A stretch of 64,000 nucleotides of DNA from Syntrophales bacterium. GTDB lineage: Bacteria > Desulfobacterota > Syntrophia > Syntrophales > PHBD01. Under the pieces are notes generated by a model, which saw nothing but the letters and a program-made list of their open reading frames with translations, was not told the origin of the DNA and searched no databases. Both the position numbers and the translations under genes were made by a program. This document shows positions 26,708 through 35,126 of the stretch, one piece after another. The DNA is taken from contig DAOSEM010000009.1 in assembly GCA_035363115.1 (NCBI GenBank), positions 1-64,000 on the forward strand. Direction: 5' to 3'. Numbering within the stretch: position 1 is the stretch's first letter; the number at the start of each line of letters is the position of its first letter.

Positions 26708-27580
26708 ATGATGAGACGATCGTACCTGCGGACGGCCTTGCTGGCTGTTGTCCTTGCGCTGGTCCTGGCTGCCGGAATGGCGGACAGCTCCTTCGCGGCA
26801 GCGGCCAAGCAGAAAAACGTGATCCTGGCAACGACGACGAGCACCCAGGACTCGGGCCTGCTGGACGTCCTGATCCCCATCTTCGAGAAGCAGACAGGAT
26901 ACTTCGTGAAGACCATCGCGGTGGGCTCCGGCCAAGCCATGGCCATGGGGGCGAAGGGAGAGGCGGACGTGCTCCTGGTCCACTCCCCCGCGGCGGAGAA
27001 GGCCTTCATGGCCCAGGGGAACGGCACCGCCCGGACCCTGGTCATGCACAACGACTTCATCATCGTCGGCCCCCCGGCGGATCCGGCAACGATCAAAATG
27101 ACCAAGGGAGCGACGGCCGCCTTCAAGAAAATCGCCCTTTCGAAGGCGCTTTTCATGTCCCGGGGCGACAACTCGGGGACGCATGCGAAGGAAAAGGCCA
27201 TCTGGAAAGCCGCGGGTGTCGCCTATGAGAAGGAGAAATGGTACCAGCAGACGGGCCTTGGCATGGGCCAGACCCTGAACGTTGCGGCGGAGAAAAAGGC
27301 CTATACCCTGGCGGACCGTGGAACCTACCTGGCCCTGAAGAAGAACCTGGGACTGGACATCCTGAACCAGGGAGACGCCATTCTCCTGAATATCTACTCC
27401 GTGATCCCCGTCAACCCGGCCAAGTTCAAGAAAATCAATACAGAGGGCGGCAAGGCCTTTGCCGACTTCATGGTGGCCCCGGCGACCCAGAAGATCATCG
27501 GAACGTTCGGCGTGGAGAAATTCGGATCGCCCCTGTTCTTCCCGGATGCCGGCAAGAAAGAGGAAGCCCTGGGTAAGTAG
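26708..27580 (+). CDS. tupA: Tungstate ABC transporter substrate-binding protein TupA, copy 2
   Basis: A 290-aa periplasmic protein with signal peptide (about residues 8-30). The TupA signature TTTSTQDSGLLDVLIP follows, then AVGSGQAMAMGAKGEADVLL, VMHNDFIIVGPPADPA, FMSRGDNSGTHAKE, WYQQTGLGMGQTL and FGSPLFFP. It binds tungstate, or molybdate, for the TupBC importer. ATG 26708 is supported by AAGGAGGT seven bases upstream. It is a paralogue of the preceding gene. A hairpin with a T-tract lies behind it. Confidence 0.9.
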   Translation: MMRRSYLRTALLAVVLALVLAAGMADSSFAAAAKQKNVILATTTSTQDSGLLDVLIPIFEKQTGYFVKTIAVGSGQAMAMGAKGEADVLLVHSPAAEKAFMAQGNGTARTLVMHNDFIIVGPPADPATIKMTKGATAAFKKIALSKALFMSRGDNSGTHAKEKAIWKAAGVAYEKEKWYQQTGLGMGQTLNVAAEKKAYTLADRGTYLALKKNLGLDILNQGDAILLNIYSVIPVNPAKFKKINTEGGKAFADFMVAPATQKIIGTFGVEKFGSPLFFPDAGKKEEALGK

Positions 27581-27647
27581 TTCCTTCAATTTTGACGGCC
27601 GGTCCCCCTGCCCGTTTTTACTCCGGACAGGGCAGATGTCGGGCCGG

Positions 27648-27690
27648 GCCCGTCGCGGCGATGCACGACGACTCGTCGCGGCGGGCTTTT
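27648..27690 (+). terminator. Intercistronic hairpin with T-tract between tupA and tupB
   Basis: Arms 27648-27660 and 27674-27686 pair over 13 bp (two G-U) around a 13-base loop and are followed by TTTT, CG, TT. This resembles an intrinsic terminator, here inside the operon. It would allow partial read-through, giving more binding protein than permease. It also argues against translation of this stretch. Confidence 0.65.
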
Positions 27691-27720
27691 CGTTGTATCT
27701 CAAATCTCCGGTGGTGCACC

Positions 27721-28419
27721 TTGGACCTGATTCTGGAAGGCATCCGGCAGGCGTTTCTCCTCCTCTTCACCCTGGACCGCGAGGTCCTGGGCATCACCTG
27801 GCTGTCGCTCCAGGTCTCCGGTGCAGCCACGGGAATCAGCCTTGTATTCGGCATGTCCGTCGGTGCCGTCATCGCCCTGACGGAGTTTCCCGGCAAGCGG
27901 TTCGTCATCAGCCTCATCAATACAGGGATGGGGCTACCGCCGGTCGTCGTGGGCCTGTTCGTTTCGATCTTCCTCTGGCGGAACGGCCCCCTCGGCTTCA
28001 TGGAAATCCTCTACACACCGGCGGCCATCGTCATCGCTCAAGCGATCATCGCCACGCCCATCATCACGGGGATCACCCTGGCGGCCCTCCAGCACCTTCC
28101 GAGGAACCTGCGCCTCCAGATCCTGGCCCTCGGGGCCACCCGCCTCCAGATGGTCTGGATGCTCATGAAAGAGGCGAAGCTCCCCCTCCTGGCGGCGGTC
28201 ATGGCAGGCTTCGGAGGCGTCATCTCGGAGGTCGGGGCCTCCATCATGGTCGGCGGCAACATCAAGGGCTACACGCGCGTCCTCACGACGGCCACCGTCA
28301 TGGAGACGGGAAAGGGAAACTTCGACATCGCCATTGCCCTGGGGATCATCCTCCTGCTCCTGGCATTTACCATCAACTCCATCCTCACAGGCATTCAGCA
28401 GAGGCAGAGGCCGCGATGA
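27721..28419 (+). CDS. tupB: Tungstate ABC transporter permease TupB
   Basis: A 232-aa membrane protein with about five or six hydrophobic helices. The permease signature appears as LALGATRLQMVWMLMKEAKLP and the EAA-like region continues GVISEVGASIMVGGNI. It has the usual TupB length. The start is the TTG at 27721 (LDLILEGIRQAF follows). Earlier in-frame codons run through the intercistronic hairpin and encode an arginine-rich stretch unlike any signal. No strong ribosome-binding site is visible. The stop overlaps the ATPase gene (ATGA). Confidence 0.88.
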   Translation: MDLILEGIRQAFLLLFTLDREVLGITWLSLQVSGAATGISLVFGMSVGAVIALTEFPGKRFVISLINTGMGLPPVVVGLFVSIFLWRNGPLGFMEILYTPAAIVIAQAIIATPIITGITLAALQHLPRNLRLQILALGATRLQMVWMLMKEAKLPLLAAVMAGFGGVISEVGASIMVGGNIKGYTRVLTTATVMETGKGNFDIAIALGIILLLLAFTINSILTGIQQRQRPR

Positions 28420-29510
28420 ATCCTGCCGAAGCCATCCTCGAAATCCACGACCTGGAAGTCCGGCGCGGAGGGGTCCGCGTCCTGGAGCTCACCGGCCTCG
28501 ACGTCCGCAGCGGGGAGTTCCTCTCCCTCATTGGTCCCAACGGGGCCGGGAAATCGACCCTTCTTCTGCTGCTGGCCTGCCTGCTGCCCCGACATCGGGG
28601 CACACTCTCCTTCCGGGGAGCCGAGGTTACAGAAGGGAACGGCCTGCTGGAGTACCGGCGGAAGATCTCCATGGTTTTCCAGGAACCGCTTCTCTTCGAC
28701 GGAACGGTCGAAGCAAACGTGGCATCGGGGCTGAAACTGCGTGGAACCAACCGCGAGATCATCCACCGGACCGTCGCGGAATGCATGGAGCAATTCGGCA
28801 TCGGGCACCTGAAGGGCCGCCATGCCCGGAAGCTCTCCGGCGGGGAGGCTCAGCGGACGAGCTTGGCCCGGGCCTTTGCCATCGGGCCGGAGGTCATTTT
28901 TCTTGACGAGCCCTTCTCCTCCCTCGATCCGCCGACACGGGAAGGCCTGATGGACGACCTCCAGCGGATCCTCCGGGAGACGAAAACCACCGCCGTGATG
29001 GCCACCCACGACCGGGTCGAGGCACTGCGCCTCTCCGACCGCATCGCCGTCATGAAAGACGGTGAGATCGCACAGATCGACTCGCCGGAAGAAATCATGA
29101 ACCATCCCCGGGACGAGTTCGTCGCCTCATTTGTCGGGGTGGAGACAGTCCTGGCGGGGGAGATCGACGGAACCGGGACCGGTACGGTATTCGTGCAGGT
29201 TCCGGGCGGAAGAATCGAAGCGGTCGGGATCGGCCGGGCGGGGGATTCCGTTTTGTGCTGCATCCGGCCGGAACAGGTCACCCTGACGACCGATGCCTCC
29301 TGCCGGGATGGGGCGAGCGCCCGGAACGTCTTTCCCGGGAAGATCGTGAAAGTCGTCCCCATGGGCCTGTTTTACAAAGTCACCATGGACTGCGGCTTTC
29401 CCATCACGGCCTATGTGACGGCCTCCTCGGTGGAAAACCTGTCCCTCGCGGAGGGCAGCCTCGTCTGCTCCTCCTTCAAGGCCACCTCGGTCCACCTCAT
29501 CCGAAAGTAG
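28416..29510 (+). CDS. tupC: Tungstate ABC transporter ATP-binding protein with TOBE domain
   Basis: A 364-aa ABC ATPase. Walker A is GPNGAGKST, the signature is KLSGGEAQRTSLARA, Walker B is VIFLDEPFSSLD and the switch histidine is in MATHDR. Residues about 240-364 form a C-terminal TOBE-like oxyanion-sensing region (CIRPEQVTL, a NVFPGKIV strand), as in ModC-type ATPases. It energises TupB. Its last 14 bases overlap, tail to tail, the 3' end of the minus-strand HMG-CoA lyase-like gene. Confidence 0.9.
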   Translation: MNPAEAILEIHDLEVRRGGVRVLELTGLDVRSGEFLSLIGPNGAGKSTLLLLLACLLPRHRGTLSFRGAEVTEGNGLLEYRRKISMVFQEPLLFDGTVEANVASGLKLRGTNREIIHRTVAECMEQFGIGHLKGRHARKLSGGEAQRTSLARAFAIGPEVIFLDEPFSSLDPPTREGLMDDLQRILRETKTTAVMATHDRVEALRLSDRIAVMKDGEIAQIDSPEEIMNHPRDEFVASFVGVETVLAGEIDGTGTGTVFVQVPGGRIEAVGIGRAGDSVLCCIRPEQVTLTTDASCRDGASARNVFPGKIVKVVPMGLFYKVTMDCGFPITAYVTASSVENLSLAEGSLVCSSFKATSVHLIRK

Positions 29511-30693
29511 GCGGAGCCGTCCAGGCTCCGGGGCCCCACTTCTCCGGCAGAACCGCTTCTTTAGGCCATTCGGCCGGCACGAGTTGTCCCGGTTCCTCCC
29601 CTTCCCTTTCGATCAGCTTCATCAGGCCGGGACGGCGGAACTGGGGGTTCCCGCCCTTCTCCGTCCGGCCGTTGCAGATCGCCTCCGATCGGAGCCGCCG
29701 GCCGATGGTCTTTTCCATCCGGTTGCCGAGCCACAGAACGCGATCCACGTCGTAGCCGTGCTCGATTCCCAGTTCGTCGATCTGAACGAGGAGGTCTTCC
29801 AGGGTCACGAGGCCCACGTAGCGGTGATCCCTGTAGTAGTATTCCCCGGTCCCCCGGACGGGGCAGTCGTCGAGGAAATTGGCCGGCTGCCCGCCCAGGC
29901 CCCCCAGTGTCCCCTCGAAGCGGGCGATGCCGGCATGGAGGGCCGCCAGGATCGAGGAGGAGGCGACCCGCTTCGTCTCGTGCAGATGGCAGAGGTGGGC
30001 CTCCGGGTCGGGCATGGCGTCCATGACCATGGAGAAATACCGGTAGACCTCCGCCGCCGAGGCGGAGCCGTCGTGGTCCGCGTGCTCGATGTCGTTGGCA
30101 CCGATGGAAAACCACCGCTTCGTAAACTCCACGGCGTCTTCGAGCCTCGTGGCGCCGCTGATGGGGCTGCCCCAGATGGTGCTCACGACGCCGCACATCC
30201 GGATGCCCGCGTCGCGGCACTTCCGGATGCACCGCTCCGCCTCCCGCCAGTACTGCGATAGTGTCGTCCCGGAGTTGGCGAAGTGGTGCTCGGGATCCGT
30301 GGAGACCATCATCAGGACCCGGTCCGGTCCGATGCCGCGCTTCTTCAGTTCGATGGCGCGATCCACCGCGTTCTCCCGGATCGTCACGGCGCTGAAGACC
30401 AGCTGGTCGTAGTCGATCCCCTGCCGGGTGCAGCGCTTTTTGAACCGGTCGCTCCGGAAGTGCGCGAGGACGTCCTCGGCGTCCCGGAACTGGGGAATCG
30501 CAGCAGGATTGCCCAGGTTGGTCACTTCCAGTTCCCGGCACCCCGCCATGATGCTCTCCTCCCCGTAAAAGATCTTGGCGGCCGTGGAGAGGAACTTCTC
30601 CTCGTGCTGGAACCCGTCCCGGATCGTGATGTCCCCGATCATCACCTTCCGGGGCATCCGTGGGAAGATTTTCCAGTAATCATGTTCGGTCAT
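29497..30693 (-). CDS. HMG-CoA lyase-like (DRE-TIM) protein
   Basis: A 398-aa TIM-barrel metallolyase/pyruvate carboxyltransferase-family protein. Near the N-terminus MIGDITIRDGFQHEEKF is the metal/substrate loop (compare RDGLQNE in HMG-CoA lyase). HLHETKR supplies the HxH metal ligands, and GTLGGLGG is the family glycine loop. The family cleaves HMG-CoA or condenses acyl-CoAs; the long C-terminal extension (about residues 300-398) is unusual for HMG-CoA lyase. It lies downstream of an acyl-CoA carboxyltransferase gene. ATG 30693 follows GAGGAGAA; the longer 454-aa reading begins in a promoter-like region. Confidence 0.75.
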   Translation of the reverse strand: MTEHDYWKIFPRMPRKVMIGDITIRDGFQHEEKFLSTAAKIFYGEESIMAGCRELEVTNLGNPAAIPQFRDAEDVLAHFRSDRFKKRCTRQGIDYDQLVFSAVTIRENAVDRAIELKKRGIGPDRVLMMVSTDPEHHFANSGTTLSQYWREAERCIRKCRDAGIRMCGVVSTIWGSPISGATRLEDAVEFTKRWFSIGANDIEHADHDGSASAAEVYRYFSMVMDAMPDPEAHLCHLHETKRVASSSILAALHAGIARFEGTLGGLGGQPANFLDDCPVRGTGEYYYRDHRYVGLVTLEDLLVQIDELGIEHGYDVDRVLWLGNRMEKTIGRRLRSEAICNGRTEKGGNPQFRRPGLMKLIEREGEEPGQLVPAEWPKEAVLPEKWGPGAWTAPPTFG

Positions 30694-30794
30694 GCTGCTT
30701 TTCTCCTCGTGACCTGGTTGAAGTTCTCGTTTTTCCGTGCCGGACCGAATGCCGTTCGCGGGGGCGCGGCCGGGGGTTCCCAGAGGAGCAATTA

Positions 30795-30854
30795 GAAAAC
30801 GTTTCCTCCCGGACGGCGATTCAATTTTTCGAAGCGTTTCGCGGAAACGTTTTC
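30795..30854. promoter_or_regulatory. Paired GAAAACGTTTC operators upstream of the HMG-CoA lyase-like gene
   Basis: GAAAACGTTTC (30795-30805) and its exact reverse complement GAAACGTTTTC (30844-30854) flank 38 bases. The second overlaps a perfect palindrome CGTTTC-GCG-GAAACG (30835-30849). The elements resemble LacI/cre-type operators. They lie in the 249-bp gap between the carboxyltransferase stop and the lyase start. Confidence 0.5.
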
Positions 30855-30942
30855 GCGACAACGGGAATCCCCGTGACAGCCCCCGCGCCTCAGACTGGCC
30901 GCTATCCTCGGGAACACAGCCGTAGGCTTCCCGAACTGCCGC

Positions 30943-32586
30943 TTAGAATTTGAAATTGCCGAAATTCGACTCTTTAATCGGTTGCAGGAGTGCCACCTCG
31001 AACCCCAACGCCAGGGCGTCCCGGCACTGCCCCAGGGGCAGCGTCCCGTCGTTGAACAGGCGCGATTCCATGTAGAACGGGTGCGCCTCCCGGTTGTACT
31101 TGTCGATCATCATCTGCCGGAACTTCGCCGCCGCCTCTTCATCCATCTCCTCACCCCGCTTCTTCCGGTTGACCCGCTCCAGGCTCGTCAGGATGAAGCC
31201 CGCCGTGTCCCCTGACATGACCGAGGTCCTCGCCCGCATCGTGGCGAAGATGAAGAGCGGGTCGAAGGTGCGCCCGGACATGCCGAAATTCGCGGCCCCG
31301 TGGTCCGGCCCGATGATCCACTGGATCCGCGGCACCTCCGCGCAGGCGCAGGCCCGGACCATCCCGGAGCCGTATTTTCCGATGCCGGCGTACTCCTCCG
31401 CCGTTCCCACCATGTAGCCTGGGGAGTTCTGGATGTAGAGGAGGGGGATCTTCATGGTGCAGCAGCGGATGACCCACTCGATGGCCTTGCGGGCGGAGTC
31501 GACGAAAATGACGCCGTTGTTGTTGCTGGCGATGACGCCCACGGGAATCCCCTTGAGGAAGATCTTCCCGCAGACGATGTTGTCGCCGCGTCCGATGTTG
31601 TACGGACGCTTGTACTCGCTGAAATAACTATCGTCGGCGATGGCGGCGATGACCTCCCGAACGTTGATCCCCTTGGAGGTCTCCTTCGGCAGGACCCGGT
31701 AGAGGTGATCCGGCGGGACCTTCGGGTCGGCGGGCTTCCGCCGGTCCGCGTACAGGGTCTGCTTCGGGTCGAACGCCAGGAGCTCCCGGAGCTTCTCGAT
31801 GCCCTCGTCCTGGGACTTCACGAAGTGGTCCGCCCCGCCGGAGATGTGTGTATGGACCTTCGCGCCCCCCAAGTCTTCCATGGAGACGGTCTCGCCGATG
31901 GCCGACTTCACCATGGGCGGGCCTCCGAGGAAGGAGTAGGACATGCCGTCGATCATGATGGATTCGCAGGCCAGGTAGACAATGTAGGCCCCTCCGGCGG
32001 TGTTCCCGCCCGTGCTCAGGGTGTACTGTTTGAGGCCTTTCGCCGACATGCGGCACATGTTGTAGAAGAAGTGGCCGAACTGGTTCCGGCCGGGGAAGAT
32101 CCGGTCCTGCAGGGGGAGATAGGCCCCGGCGGAGTCGGCGATGTAGACGAAGTTGAGCCCGCATCGCTCGGCGATCTCCTGCGCCCGGAGGTGCTTCTTG
32201 CAGCTGATGGGATAGTAGGCCCCGGCGGTCACCCGGCTGTCGTTAGCCAGGATCATGACCCAGTTGCCGTGGATCTTGCCGATCCCCGTGACGAGCCCCG
32301 CGGACGGGACGTCCTCGACGCCCTCGTAGCCGATCCCGAATCCGGCTCCCCGGGAGAGCTCGAAGAACTCCGTCCCCGGATCGATCAACTGCCGGATCAG
32401 CTGGCGGGGTGGCTTCTTTCCCTGCTTGGCCAGGCGCTGGTTCTGGGCGTCGCCGCCGGGGTTGTATGCCTTCTCCCACAAGGCATGAATCCGCTTCTCT
32501 TCTTCCAGCCAGTGCAGCCGGTTCTCCTCGTGCTCCATCTCCTTCTTCTCTGCCCGGGACAGCCTCTTCTCCGGTTGATTGGCCAT
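30943..32586 (-). CDS. Acyl-CoA carboxylase carboxyltransferase subunit / glutaconyl-CoA decarboxylase alpha-like
   Basis: A 547-aa crotonase-fold double-domain carboxyltransferase. The N-terminal half has VTAGAYYPISCKKHLRAQEIA, YIADSAGAYLP and TGGNTAGGAYIV; the C-terminal half has GVIASNNNGVIFVDSARKA, NSPGYMVGTAEEYAGI and GPDHGAANFGMSGR. It resembles methylcrotonyl-CoA carboxylase beta and the alpha subunit of glutaconyl-CoA decarboxylase, transferring CO2 between biotin and an acyl-CoA. No biotin carboxylase, biotin carrier or membrane decarboxylase subunit is nearby, so direction and partner are open. ATG 32586 follows AGGAGAGGAG; the longer reading is rejected. Confidence 0.88.
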   Translation of the reverse strand: MANQPEKRLSRAEKKEMEHEENRLHWLEEEKRIHALWEKAYNPGGDAQNQRLAKQGKKPPRQLIRQLIDPGTEFFELSRGAGFGIGYEGVEDVPSAGLVTGIGKIHGNWVMILANDSRVTAGAYYPISCKKHLRAQEIAERCGLNFVYIADSAGAYLPLQDRIFPGRNQFGHFFYNMCRMSAKGLKQYTLSTGGNTAGGAYIVYLACESIMIDGMSYSFLGGPPMVKSAIGETVSMEDLGGAKVHTHISGGADHFVKSQDEGIEKLRELLAFDPKQTLYADRRKPADPKVPPDHLYRVLPKETSKGINVREVIAAIADDSYFSEYKRPYNIGRGDNIVCGKIFLKGIPVGVIASNNNGVIFVDSARKAIEWVIRCCTMKIPLLYIQNSPGYMVGTAEEYAGIGKYGSGMVRACACAEVPRIQWIIGPDHGAANFGMSGRTFDPLFIFATMRARTSVMSGDTAGFILTSLERVNRKKRGEEMDEEAAAKFRQMMIDKYNREAHPFYMESRLFNDGTLPLGQCRDALALGFEVALLQPIKESNFGNFKF

Positions 32587-32651
32587 CACTCCTCTCCTTT
32601 CCGTCATGGTGCGCAACGCCGCAGGCGGCTTCTCCCGCCCGCCGCCTCCGC

Positions 32652-33116
32652 TCACCGGGGTCTCTTGCCGCAGAACAGCTTCATCACGAAGGAAACTACC
32701 GTTTCCCCCCGCTGGTTCCGGATCCGGTTCTGGATGGTCAGGATGCCCTTCTCGTTCCCCTTGTGCGTGATGCCGGTCACCTCCACCTCGCAGTGGATGG
32801 TATCGCCGATCCGCGTGGGCGCTGTGAACCGCACGTCTTCCATCCCGTAGAAGGCGATGAAGGACTTCGGCAGGTAGCTTGAGTAGGGTCCAAGGCGGAA
32901 CGGCAGGGCCATGCCGATCGAGAGCGTCAGCATGCCGTGGGCGATCCGCTCCTTGAAGGGTGTCGCCGCGGCGTATGATACATCCGTGTGGAGGGGATGC
33001 CAGTCGCCGGTCAATCCGGCAAAGGTCACGATGTCCGCCTCCGTGACGGTCCTGGCCGGCGACACCATCTTCTCGCCCAGGACATAGTCATCCAGGTATT
33101 CGTATTCCTTCGGCAT
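32652..33116 (-). CDS. MaoC-like (R)-specific acyl-CoA dehydratase
   Basis: A 154-aa hot-dog-fold protein. The catalytic Asp/His motif reads FAGLTGDWHPLHTD, and the hydratase-2 continuation is FKERIAHGMLTLSIG. MaoC-type enzymes hydrate enoyl-CoA to (R)-3-hydroxyacyl-CoA or act on methylated dicarboxylic CoA esters. It is the first gene of a minus-strand group with the carboxyltransferase (65-base gap) and HMG-CoA lyase-like gene, suggesting one acyl-CoA pathway. ATG 33116 has GGAGGAAT. Confidence 0.87.
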   Translation of the reverse strand: MPKEYEYLDDYVLGEKMVSPARTVTEADIVTFAGLTGDWHPLHTDVSYAAATPFKERIAHGMLTLSIGMALPFRLGPYSSYLPKSFIAFYGMEDVRFTAPTRIGDTIHCEVEVTGITHKGNEKGILTIQNRIRNQRGETVVSFVMKLFCGKRPR

Positions 33117-33291
33117 GGTATTCCTCCGCAGGACGGCTGAATCAGCGCCTGCCCTGTCCGAGCAACCTGCCCGGATCACGAGGCGCAAAGATGGGAATGG
33201 ATGGACGATGGTATAATCCGCGGGTAAACGCCTGTCTGTCGGGAAACCATGACAGTCTGTGAAGGGGAAACGAGGAAAATGCGGTGGAGGA

Positions 33292-33936
33292 TTATTCCAG
33301 GGAGGTCAGGCCCTGGCGGATGGCAAACTTGATGAGGCCGGAAACGTCGCGGATGCCGAGCTTCCTCATCAGGCGGCTCCGGTAGGTCTCGACGGTTTTG
33401 GCGGAGAGAAAAAGCTTGTCGGCGATTTCGGCGCTCGTCCGGCCTTCCGCGACAAGCTGCAGGACCTCCCGCTCCCGGTTGCTGAGCACGGACAGGGGAT
33501 CCCGGAGCCCCTCGTCACTCAGGCAGGCCCCCACGACCTGGTCGGAGACCTTGGCGCTCAGGTACCGGTGCCCGGCGCGGACGGCGTGAACGGCCTGGAT
33601 CAGCTCCCGTCCCGCGGACTCCTTGAACAGGTAGCCCCTCGCCCCCGCCCTGAGGGCGCGCAGAATCGACTCCGACGACGACTGCATGGAAAGGATGATG
33701 ACCCTCGTCTCCGGGAATTCCCGGCAGATCTGCTCCGTGGCCTCGATGCCGTTCAGGTCCGCCATGACGACGTCCATGATCACGACGTCGGGCCGGAGCT
33801 TCCGGACCGCCCGGACCGCGTCCCGGCCGTTCCCGGCCTCGCCGACGATCCGGATGTCGCCGTCGGCCTCCAGCAGATACTTCAGGCCGTCGCGGACAAT
33901 CGTGTGGTCGTCGGCCAGGAAGACGCGGATCGTCAC
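33292..33936 (-). CDS. NarL/LuxR-family response regulator
   Basis: A 214-aa protein. The receiver domain (about 1-120) has acidic residues in LADDHTIV, the phosphoacceptor in VIMDVVMADLNG and the lysine in LFKESAG. The LuxR-type HTH (about 145-208) reads LSNREREVLQLVAEGRTSAEIADKLF in two halves. It starts with GTG 33936, overlapping the stop of its cognate kinase (GTGA). It lacks obvious targets in the window other than its own operon. Confidence 0.92.
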   Translation of the reverse strand: MTIRVFLADDHTIVRDGLKYLLEADGDIRIVGEAGNGRDAVRAVRKLRPDVVIMDVVMADLNGIEATEQICREFPETRVIILSMQSSSESILRALRAGARGYLFKESAGRELIQAVHAVRAGHRYLSAKVSDQVVGACLSDEGLRDPLSVLSNREREVLQLVAEGRTSAEIADKLFLSAKTVETYRSRLMRKLGIRDVSGLIKFAIRQGLTSLE

Positions 33937-35126
33937 AGCGGCACCTCCACGGTCACCCGGGTTCCTTTCTCGGGCTCGGAATCGAGGATGAAACGGCCGC
34001 CGATGGCCTCGGCACGCTCGGACATGGTCATGATGCCCCAGCCGCCCTGCTCTTCCATTCTTCTCGCCTTGGAGGGGTCGAACCCGACCCCGTCGTCGGT
34101 GATGACGATCCTGAGCTGGGCTCCGCGTGTCTCGATCCGGATCCTGGCGCAGGTCGCCTGGGCATGTTTGCCGATGTTCGTGAGGACCTCCTGGACGATC
34201 CGGAAGATGTTGTTCTCCACGTCCGGGTTCGGGCGCGGGCGGATCTCCGCCCCTTCCACGACGACCTCCACGCCGGTCCGCATGGAGAATCGCTCCGCGT
34301 ACCAGCCGATGGCGGCGACGAGTCCCAGGATGTCCATGTCGGGAGGCCGGAGGTCGCTCATGAGGCTGCGGGTGAACTCGGTGATCTCCTCGACCAGAAC
34401 CATCGAGTCTTCCAGCCGTGCGTGGAGCAGCTTCATCTCCTCCTCGGGAAGTTTCGATTTCACGATGCTCAGGTTGATCCCGACAACGGTCAGGTTCTGA
34501 CCAACCTGGTCGTGCAGCTCCCGGGCGATCCGCTTCCTCTCCGACTCCTCCGCCTCGGAGAGTTTCGCCGAGAGGATCCGGAGCTGCCGGCTCTTCTGCT
34601 TCAGGATCTCCTCGGCCCGCTTGCGCTCGGTGATGTCTCGGCCGATGCCGAACCGCCCCACGGCATTTCCCGCCGAGTCGTACTGGGTCGTGACCAGGAA
34701 TTCGACGGGAATACGCTCTCCGTTCCGGTGAACGAGATCCGCGTCGTAGGGAAGGGTGTAATCGCCCCGGATCCCCTTTTTGAAGCGCTGGATCGTCGTC
34801 TTGATGTGTTCGGGGGCGACCAGGAACGTGAAGGGCTGGCCGATGAGGTCACGGACGGAATATCCCGTCACGCGCTCGAACTGGGGGTTTACGTAGGTGT
34901 AGATCCCCGTCTCATCAACGATGAAGATCAGGTCGCCCGTCGATTCGATCAGGGTCCGGTACTTTTCCTCGCTCTCCCGCCGCGCCGCCTCCGCCTTGCC
35001 GCGCTCCACCTCCGCCTGTTCCAGCCCGGCGACCTTGCGCCGCAGGAGGGAGATCTCCTCGATCAGCTGTTGTCTCGTCTTTTCCCCGGTGTCCGCGTTG
35101 TACTCAAGAGGTTGTTTTTTCATCAT
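33933..35126 (-). CDS. PAS-domain sensor histidine kinase (NarX/HisKA_3 type)
   Basis: A 397-aa cytosolic kinase with no membrane segment. It has an N-terminal coiled coil (about 10-55), one PAS domain (about 50-165, YVNPQFERVTGYSVRDLIGQ), then HisKA_3 with the phosphoacceptor in RELHDQVGQ. The ATPase domain contains EVLTNIGKHA and DDGVGFDPSKA. Its start overlaps the stop of the MoSto-like gene (ATGATGA), and its own stop overlaps the regulator gene. A soluble PAS sensor suggests an intracellular signal such as redox, metal or a metabolite. Confidence 0.9.
   Translation of the reverse strand: MMKKQPLEYNADTGEKTRQQLIEEISLLRRKVAGLEQAEVERGKAEAARRESEEKYRTLIESTGDLIFIVDETGIYTYVNPQFERVTGYSVRDLIGQPFTFLVAPEHIKTTIQRFKKGIRGDYTLPYDADLVHRNGERIPVEFLVTTQYDSAGNAVGRFGIGRDITERKRAEEILKQKSRQLRILSAKLSEAEESERKRIARELHDQVGQNLTVVGINLSIVKSKLPEEEMKLLHARLEDSMVLVEEITEFTRSLMSDLRPPDMDILGLVAAIGWYAERFSMRTGVEVVVEGAEIRPRPNPDVENNIFRIVQEVLTNIGKHAQATCARIRIETRGAQLRIVITDDGVGFDPSKARRMEEQGGWGIMTMSERAEAIGGRFILDSEPEKGTRVTVEVPL

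Noticed and set aside
27651..27683. Direct repeat CGTCGCGGCG
   Set aside because: The two copies are the arms of the intercistronic hairpin (pairing with two G-U), not an independent repeat.
27592..27720. 43-residue N-terminal extension of the TupB permease
   Set aside because: It runs through the terminator-like hairpin, is arginine-rich and unlike permease N-termini, and the family length is met from TTG 27721.
31300..32850. 516-codon plus-strand frame
   Set aside because: Antisense of the carboxyltransferase gene.
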